Shown piece by piece: positions 57,384 through 64,000 of a stretch of 64,000 nt of DNA; the stretch's first letter is position 1; each line of letters starts with the position of its first letter. The stretch is from contig JBBRRA010000002.1 in the NCBI GenBank assembly GCA_038225475.1, forward strand, positions 1 to 64,000, written 5' to 3'. The stretch is from Polymorphobacter_B sp038225475 (lineage in GTDB: Bacteria > Pseudomonadota > Alphaproteobacteria > Sphingomonadales > Sphingomonadaceae). A program made the position numbers and the translations under genes. The notes beneath the pieces were generated by a model that searched no databases, was not told the origin of the DNA, and was given only the letters and a program-made list of their open reading frames with translations.

Positions 57384-57872
57384 ATGCGTAAGGTCAATCT
57401 GGTGCTGATGACGGCGGTCGCCGCGGCGACGTTGCTCGGCGGCTGTTCGCGGATCAAGCTCAACCAGGGCTATATCGTCGACGAGCAGCTGGTATCGTCG
57501 GTGCAGCCCGGCATCGACAACCGCGCCTCGGTTCAGAAACTGCTGGGCCGCCCGACCTTTGCGTCCGAGTTCGACAGCAACCAATGGTATTATGTCTCGC
57601 GCAATGCGACGCAGCTGGCATTCCTGCAGCCGCGCGCCAAGACGCAGAATATCCTGATCGTCAGCTTCGATGCCAAGGGCAATGTCGCCAAGGTCGAACG
57701 CCGCGGGCTCGAAAAGGTCGCCAGCCTGACGCCCGTGCGCGACAAGACCCCGACGCTCGGCCGTCACGAATCGTTGTTGAACGACCTGTTCGGCAACATC
57801 GGCCAGTTTGGATCGTCCGCCGGCGGCGTCGGCAGCCCGACCGCCGGCACCGGGCGCGACGGTCCGCGTTGA
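57384..57872 (+). CDS. bamE: outer-membrane assembly lipoprotein BamE
   Basis: A 162-residue lipoprotein. The signal peptide ends LLGGC with lipidated Cys21. The SmpA/OmlA domain is clear: QGYIVDEQLVSSVQPGIDNR, LLGRPTFASEFDSNQWYYVS, NILIVSFDAKGNVAKVERRG. A Gly-rich tail follows. It is a non-essential part of the BAM complex. CAGGAG lies 7 bases before the ATG at 57384. Confidence 0.92.
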   Translation: MRKVNLVLMTAVAAATLLGGCSRIKLNQGYIVDEQLVSSVQPGIDNRASVQKLLGRPTFASEFDSNQWYYVSRNATQLAFLQPRAKTQNILIVSFDAKGNVAKVERRGLEKVASLTPVRDKTPTLGRHESLLNDLFGNIGQFGSSAGGVGSPTAGTGRDGPR

Positions 57873-57925
57873 CCCAGCGCCGCTAACAACGACGCTCCGG
57901 CCGCGACACGATCGGCGGCCGCACT

Positions 57926-57957
57926 GACAGCGCCTTGCAACGGTGCAAGACGCTGTC
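57926..57957. terminator. hairpin between convergent bamE and hppA
   Basis: GACAGCG-C-CTTGCA, loop ACGG, then TGCAAG-A-CGCTGTC form a 13-bp stem with one mismatch. It lies in the 108-bp gap between two convergent stops, where a two-way terminator is expected. It lacks a T-run. Confidence 0.5.
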
Positions 57958-57980
57958 GTGCAAACCTCGAACGGTTCGGC

Positions 57981-60104
<2,124 letters not shown>

Positions 60105-60290
60105 TTTCGAACCTACCCCTGAAACTTCGCACGCCGACGGATGCGGCGGTTGGACCAATTGCCGCGGCTTGTGGCAAATGCGGAGCACACACGCAAGCGG
60201 CACGACGGGCGGCGCGCGATTGCCGCCACGCTGCCGGTCAAAATCCGCGGTCGCGTGGCGACGGGATACCGTCACCGACGACAGCCGAAG

Positions 60291-61211
60291 TCAGTGTTCC
60301 CAGCCCAGCTGCCCGGGCTCGCACGGCGCGCCGTCGCTGCCCATCACCGTCAGGCCGGTACCAGCGGCGATGTGGCCGATGCGCGTCGTCCCCGGCGGCG
60401 CGGCGGTGTCCGGCGGCAGCGTGAACAGCAGTTCGTAATCGTCCCCGGCACGCGCCCGTTCGAGCCGCGCCGCATCGTCGGGCGTGCGAGCCGCCGCCTG
60501 GCGCGACAGCGGCAGCGCGGCGAGGTCGATGGTGAGCGCGACGCCGCTCGCCAGCATCAGCCGCTCGGCATCGATCAGCAGCCCATCGGAAATATCCATC
60601 GCGGCAGTGGCGACGCCTGCCAACGCCTGCCCCAATGCCAGCCGCGGCTCGGGCAGGCGGTAGCGATGCAGCAGGAACGGATCGGGGGCCGCCTGCCCCA
60701 GCGCGATCTGCAGCCCCAGCCCGGAATCGCCGATGCTGCCGCTGACGTGCAGCGTGTCGCCCGGCCGCGCGCCGCTGCGCGACAGCGCCCGCCCCGGCTC
60801 GACCTGCCCGATCGCGGTCAGCCCGAGCACTGCCTGCGCCAGCCCCGCGACGGTGTCGCCGCCCCAAAGCGCGACGTTCCAACGCTTGAGCCCCTGCCGC
60901 AACCCGGCAGTGAACGCTGCCAGCCACGCGCCATCCTCGGCCGGGCTCAATCCCAGCCCGAGCAGGACGCCCATCGGCCGCGCGCCCATTGCGGCAAGGT
61001 CAGACAGGTTCACCGCCAGCAATTTCAACGCGATATCGCCCGGCGGGTCAGTTGGGAGATAATGTATCCCGGCGGCCAGCACGTCATGCGTCAGCACCAG
61101 ATCGCGCCCGAGCGGCGGCGTCAGCACGGCTGCGTCGTCGTGCAGTCCGCGCGCGGCGGCACTGGTGGCCAGCGGGGCGAGCAGCTGGGCGATGAGCTGC
61201 CGTTCTTTCAT
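60291..61211 (-). CDS. thiL: thiamine-monophosphate kinase
   Basis: A 306-residue AIRS-fold kinase. Motifs are HDDAAVLTPPLGRDLVLTHD (residues about 24-43), LAVNLSDLAAMGARPMGVLL, ALWGGDTVAGLAQAVLGLTA and AAMDISDGLLIDAERL. It makes thiamine diphosphate. The ATG overlaps the nusB stop by one base (TGATG). It closes the ribE-ribB-ribH-nusB-thiL series. Confidence 0.93.
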   Translation of the reverse strand: MKERQLIAQLLAPLATSAAARGLHDDAAVLTPPLGRDLVLTHDVLAAGIHYLPTDPPGDIALKLLAVNLSDLAAMGARPMGVLLGLGLSPAEDGAWLAAFTAGLRQGLKRWNVALWGGDTVAGLAQAVLGLTAIGQVEPGRALSRSGARPGDTLHVSGSIGDSGLGLQIALGQAAPDPFLLHRYRLPEPRLALGQALAGVATAAMDISDGLLIDAERLMLASGVALTIDLAALPLSRQAAARTPDDAARLERARAGDDYELLFTLPPDTAAPPGTTRIGHIAAGTGLTVMGSDGAPCEPGQLGWEH

Positions 61212-61678
61212 CAGCCGCGGACTTGGCGCGCCACGGCGTCGAGCAAACCGTTGGCGAACCCGGCCTCCTTGGCATCATAAAAGGCGTTGGCGACGTCGAT
61301 ATATTCATCGATCACCGCTGCGGTCGGCACGTCGGCGCGCGCCAGCAGTTCATAGACCCCGGCGCGCAGCACCTGTCGCAACGGCCGGTCGAGCCGGTCG
61401 AGCGACCATCCCGATGCGAGGTTCGCCACGATCAGCGCGTCGATCTCCTCGGCGCGCGCGACGACGCCGGTGACGAGATCGTCGAAGAACACGGTATCGG
61501 CGGCACGGTATTCGACATCGCCGATCGTCGCGCCGAGCCGGTGGGTATGAAATTCGGTGAGCAGCTTGGGGATGGTGTCGCCCTGCATTTCGAGCTGGTA
61601 CAGCGCCTGCACAGCGGCCAGCCGCGCCGCTGAACGCGCGTTGCCGCTGCGGGCTTTCTTCTTCGGGATTGTTGTCAT
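61211..61678 (-). CDS. nusB: transcription antitermination factor NusB
   Basis: A 155-residue helical RNA-binding protein. The N-terminal ARSAARLAAVQALYQLEMQG and the C-terminal DVPTAAVIDEYIDVANAFYD plus AKEAGFANGLLDAVAR are the NusB hallmarks. With NusE it assembles rRNA antitermination complexes. It lies downstream of ribH, the usual bacterial pairing, and overlaps thiL by one base. Confidence 0.94.
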   Translation of the reverse strand: MTTIPKKKARSGNARSAARLAAVQALYQLEMQGDTIPKLLTEFHTHRLGATIGDVEYRAADTVFFDDLVTGVVARAEEIDALIVANLASGWSLDRLDRPLRQVLRAGVYELLARADVPTAAVIDEYIDVANAFYDAKEAGFANGLLDAVARQVRG

Positions 61679-61706
61679 GGCGTGCGCTTTAGCGCCGCCG
61701 CCGCGT

Positions 61707-62120
61707 TCAGGCAAACCGCGCCTTCATTGCGAGCATCGCGAGCGCTGCTTTTGCCGCCTCGCCGCCCTTGTCCTTTTCGGTCCGCCGCGCGCGCGCCCAC
61801 GCCTGTGCTTCGTTTTCAACGGTCAGGATGCCGTTGCCGATCGCCAGTCCGTCGAGCGTCAGCGCCATCAGCCCGCGCGCGCTTTCGCTGGCGACGATCT
61901 CGAAATGATAGGTCTCGCCGCGGATGACGCAGCCGAGCGCGACGAAGCCGTCATATTGTTCGGCGGCAAGGCTGACGGTCGCCGGGATTTCGAGCGCGCC
62001 GGGAACGGTCACGGTGTCGAACGTCGCACCTGCGGCGGTCAACGCCGACGTCGCGCCGTCGAGCAGCGCATCGGCCAGCGCCTCGTAGAAACGTGCCTCG
62101 ACGATCAGCAGGTGCGGCAT
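61707..62120 (-). CDS. ribH: 6,7-dimethyl-8-ribityllumazine synthase
   Basis: A 137-residue protein of the lumazine synthase family. Visible are VEARFYEALADALLDGATSA, the substrate loop VPGALEIPATVSLAAEQYDG, and GCVIRGETYHFEIVASESAR with the catalytic His region. It joins the RibB product with the pyrimidine intermediate. It lies 11 bp after ribB and 28 bp before nusB. Confidence 0.94.
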   Translation of the reverse strand: MPHLLIVEARFYEALADALLDGATSALTAAGATFDTVTVPGALEIPATVSLAAEQYDGFVALGCVIRGETYHFEIVASESARGLMALTLDGLAIGNGILTVENEAQAWARARRTEKDKGGEAAKAALAMLAMKARFA

Positions 62121-62131
62121 CGATATGCTCC

Positions 62132-63409
62132 TCAATTTTCCGGTGCCGGAATGGGCCGTTCGCCGACGACGTTCAAGCCATAGCCGTCGAGCCCGACGAT
62201 GGTGCGGTGCGCATTGGTCAACAGCACCATGTCGCGGACGCCGAGATCGACGAGGATCTGCGCGCCGATGCCATAGTCGCGCAATTCCTCGGGATCGCTG
62301 CCTGCACCCTTGGCACGCATCTGCGTCGAGATGGCGGTCGGCGACGCATCGCGGATGATGACGACGACGCCGCTGCCTTCGGTGCCGATCAACTGCATCG
62401 CGCGTTGCAGCTGCCCCGAACGGTCGTTCGCCTCGTCGAACAAGTCGGTGAACATCGACAGCGTGTGCATCCGCACCAGCGTCGGCGTCGACGGGTCGAT
62501 ATGGCCCTTTTGCAGGACCATATGCTCGGCATATTCGGCCTTGTTGATGTAGGTCTTGGCCGTCCAGCTGCCGCCGTGGCGCGTTTCCAGCCGGGTTTCG
62601 GCGATGCACGCCACAAGGTTGTCGTTGCGCCGCCGGTACGCGATCAGGTCGCGGATCGTGCCGATCTTCAGCCCGTGTTCGGCGGCAAAGACTTTGAGGT
62701 CGGGTAGCCGTGCCATCGTGCCGTCGTCGTTCATGATCTCGCAGATCACGCCGCTGGGGTTGAGCCCCGCCAGCCGCGCGACATCGACCGCCGCCTCGGT
62801 ATGCCCGGCGCGCACCAGCACGCCGCCGTCGCGCGCCACCAGCGGAAAGACGTGCCCCGGCGTCACGATATGCTCGCGGTCCTTCGCGGCGTCGATAGCG
62901 ACTGCAATCGTCCGCGCCCGGTCGGCGGCGGAAATTCCAGTGGTGACGCCCTCATGCGCCTCGATCGAGACGGTGAACGCGGTCTGGTGGCGGGTGCCGT
63001 TGTGCTGCGCCATCAGCGGCAGGCCGAGCTGTTTGACGCGCTCCGATGCCAACGTCAGGCAGATCAGCCCGCGGCCATAGCGCGCCATGAAGTTGATCGC
63101 CGCCGGCGTCGCCATCTGTGCCGGAATGACGAGGTCGCCCTCGTTTTCGCGGTCTTCGTCATCGACCAGAATGAACATCCGGCCGTTACGCGCCTCGTCG
63201 ATGATCGCTTCGACCGTGACCATCACTTCTTCGGGGTCGCGGCTGCCCAGATACGCCTCGAGCTTGCGCAGCGTGTCCGAAGTGGGGTTCCAGTCGGCAT
63301 CGTCGAGGCTGCGCAACGAGTTGGCATGCAACCCGGCGGCCCGCGCCAACCCGGAGCGTGTCGCTTCACCCTCGGCAACCAAGGCCCTTACCCGCTCAAT
63401 GACGCTCAT
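62132..63409 (-). CDS. ribB: HTH-fused 3,4-dihydroxy-2-butanone 4-phosphate synthase with degenerate RibA domain
   Basis: A 425-residue three-part protein. Residues about 1-58 form a helix-turn-helix-like domain (ERVRALVAEGEATRSGLARA, AGLHANSLRSLDDADWNPTS). Residues about 65-270 are RibB, with the active-site motif LVDDEDRENEGDLVIPAQM, RHQTAFTVSIEA and GHVFPLVARDGGVLVRAGHT-EAAVD. The last 150 residues align in layout with GTP cyclohydrolase II, but the zinc motif C-x10-C-x-C is absent; the place reads VRMHTLSMFTDLFDEANDRS. So RibA activity is probably lost and only DHBP synthesis is expected. The N-terminal part may bind DNA or RNA and regulate the operon. The ATG at 63409 follows GAGGCGGG. 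Confidence 0.88.
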   Translation of the reverse strand: MSVIERVRALVAEGEATRSGLARAAGLHANSLRSLDDADWNPTSDTLRKLEAYLGSRDPEEVMVTVEAIIDEARNGRMFILVDDEDRENEGDLVIPAQMATPAAINFMARYGRGLICLTLASERVKQLGLPLMAQHNGTRHQTAFTVSIEAHEGVTTGISAADRARTIAVAIDAAKDREHIVTPGHVFPLVARDGGVLVRAGHTEAAVDVARLAGLNPSGVICEIMNDDGTMARLPDLKVFAAEHGLKIGTIRDLIAYRRRNDNLVACIAETRLETRHGGSWTAKTYINKAEYAEHMVLQKGHIDPSTPTLVRMHTLSMFTDLFDEANDRSGQLQRAMQLIGTEGSGVVVIIRDASPTAISTQMRAKGAGSDPEELRDYGIGAQILVDLGVRDMVLLTNAHRTIVGLDGYGLNVVGERPIPAPEN

Positions 63410-63464
63410 CTTCACCCGCCTCACACCAAGATGTGAATAATAAAGCTCGCGTCACATCAGAATG

Positions 63465-64000
63465 TCAAGCGGCGAGCGCCTCGCGCATGCGGCCGAGGTA
63501 TCGCGCGAGCACGTCGATCTCGATATTGACCGGCGTTCCCGCCGCGGTGGCGTTGCCCATCGTCGTCCAGATCGTGGTATGCGGGATAATATTGACGGTA
63601 AAATGCGCGCCGTCGGGGTGATCGACGACGGTGTTGATCGTCAGCGACACGCCGTCGATCGTCAGCGACCCCTTGGCGGCGATGAACGGTGCCTGCGCGC
63701 GCGGTGCAACGAACTCGATTCCGGTCGAGCCGCCGTCGCTCCAGCTGCGCACGACATGCGCGACGGCATCGACATGGCCGGTGACGATATGCCCGCCAAG
63801 CTCGTCGCCGATCCGCAGCGCCCGCTCGAGGTTGAGCCTTGCCCCGACGACGAAATGCCCCGCCGCCGACCGCGCCAGCGTTTCGCCCGAAACATCGACC
63901 GCAAAGCTTCCCGGTTGCTTGGCGACCACCGTCAGGCAAACGCCCGAACAGGCGATCGACGCGCCGAGCGCAATCCCTGCGGTGTCGTAACTGGTCGCGA
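63465..64000 (-). CDS. ribE: riboflavin synthase alpha chain, 5' end beyond the window
   Basis: The frame is open to the window edge, so the N-terminus is missing. The visible 177 residues hold most of the first lumazine-binding repeat (SYDTAGIALGASIACSGVCL, SGETLARSAAGHFVVGARLN) and the second (LGGHIVTGHVDAVAHVVRSW, KGSLTIDGVSLTINTVVDHP, IIPHTTIWTTMG). It dismutates two lumazines to riboflavin and the pyrimidine. It heads the riboflavin series here, 55 bp before ribB. No FMN riboswitch is seen in that gap; one upstream of ribE could lie outside the window. Confidence 0.93.
   Translation of the reverse strand, partial: ATSYDTAGIALGASIACSGVCLTVVAKQPGSFAVDVSGETLARSAAGHFVVGARLNLERALRIGDELGGHIVTGHVDAVAHVVRSWSDGGSTGIEFVAPRAQAPFIAAKGSLTIDGVSLTINTVVDHPDGAHFTVNIIPHTTIWTTMGNATAAGTPVNIEIDVLARYLGRMREALAA

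Noticed and set aside
63410..63464. FMN riboswitch before ribB
   Set aside because: The gap is only 55 bp and lacks the conserved RFN elements.

Overview
The window is a continuous stretch of GC-rich chromosome from an alphaproteobacterium, most likely of the order Sphingomonadales. The support for this is two PEPxxWA-CTERM exopolysaccharide-type proteins, a ChpT-type phosphotransferase, a COQ9-like protein, an alphaproteobacterial RpoH downstream of an RluD paralogue, a RibB with an N-terminal helix-turn-helix, and dense gene packing with ATGA/GTGA/TGATG overlaps. No rRNA, tRNA, insertion sequence, prophage or CRISPR array was seen. Base composition and coding style look even throughout, so it reads as core genome rather than an island. 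The right end breaks inside riboflavin synthase and the left end inside an RcnB-like gene.

Layout. 1-3.1 kb: an RcnB-like secreted protein, a DUF1192 protein and a pair of acyl-CoA dehydrogenases. 3.2-3.9 kb: a PEPxxWA-CTERM protein. 3.9-19.3 kb: a flagellar locus built from two divergent operons. The leftward unit is flgA-flgM-flgN-(transglycosylase)-flhA-fliA and the rightward unit is flgBCDEFGHIJKL, followed by motAB. The 190-bp divergent gap holds two good sigma-54 promoters facing outward and a perfect 19-bp inverted repeat between them. 19.2-23 kb: a CoA-ester lyase, SPFH/NfeD membrane proteins and a tannase-family esterase. 23-23.5 kb: RNase P RNA. 23.5-28.6 kb: a small lipoprotein, an amidase, a DMT transporter, a TerB/J-domain protein, an SDR, then an overlapping JAMM-Csp-LysE-ChpT chain. 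28.6-33.8 kb: rluD-like, rpoH, DUF2171, mtgA, ybaB, dnaX and SRP RNA. 33.9-39.2 kb: a second PEPxxWA-CTERM gene with its own sigma-54 promoter, rpsD, envelope thiol and protease genes and an alpha/beta hydrolase.

39.2-45.5 kb: two tandem cysteine desulfurases with a 2Fe-2S ferredoxin, rpoZ, spoT/rel, coq9 and rpsU. 45.5-50.7 kb: an FKBP, then the leftward operon pyrE-(serine hydrolase)-pdxJ-acpS-lepB-(AI-2E family permease). 50.8-54 kb: a CsgG-like secreted protein and feoAB with a Fur-box candidate. 54-60.1 kb: DUF3667, ssb, a host-attachment family protein, DUF177, a cytochrome bc1 chaperone, bamE and a proton-pumping pyrophosphatase. 60.3-64 kb: ribE-ribB-ribH-nusB-thiL.

The most unusual parts are in the flagellar locus. 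FlgA has no signal peptide, FlgD is reduced to its N-terminal part, and FlgJ is only the rod-binding domain while a separate transglycosylase without a signal peptide sits in the flgA operon. The flgB sigma-54 promoter predicts a leaderless mRNA. Other points of interest are the sigma-54 promoter and distant inverted repeat before the second PEP-CTERM gene, the HTH-RibB-degenerate RibA fusion, and operator-like palindromes before the acyl-CoA dehydrogenases, cysteine desulfurases and feoAB. All functional statements come from reading sequence and recalled family knowledge; no searches were run.
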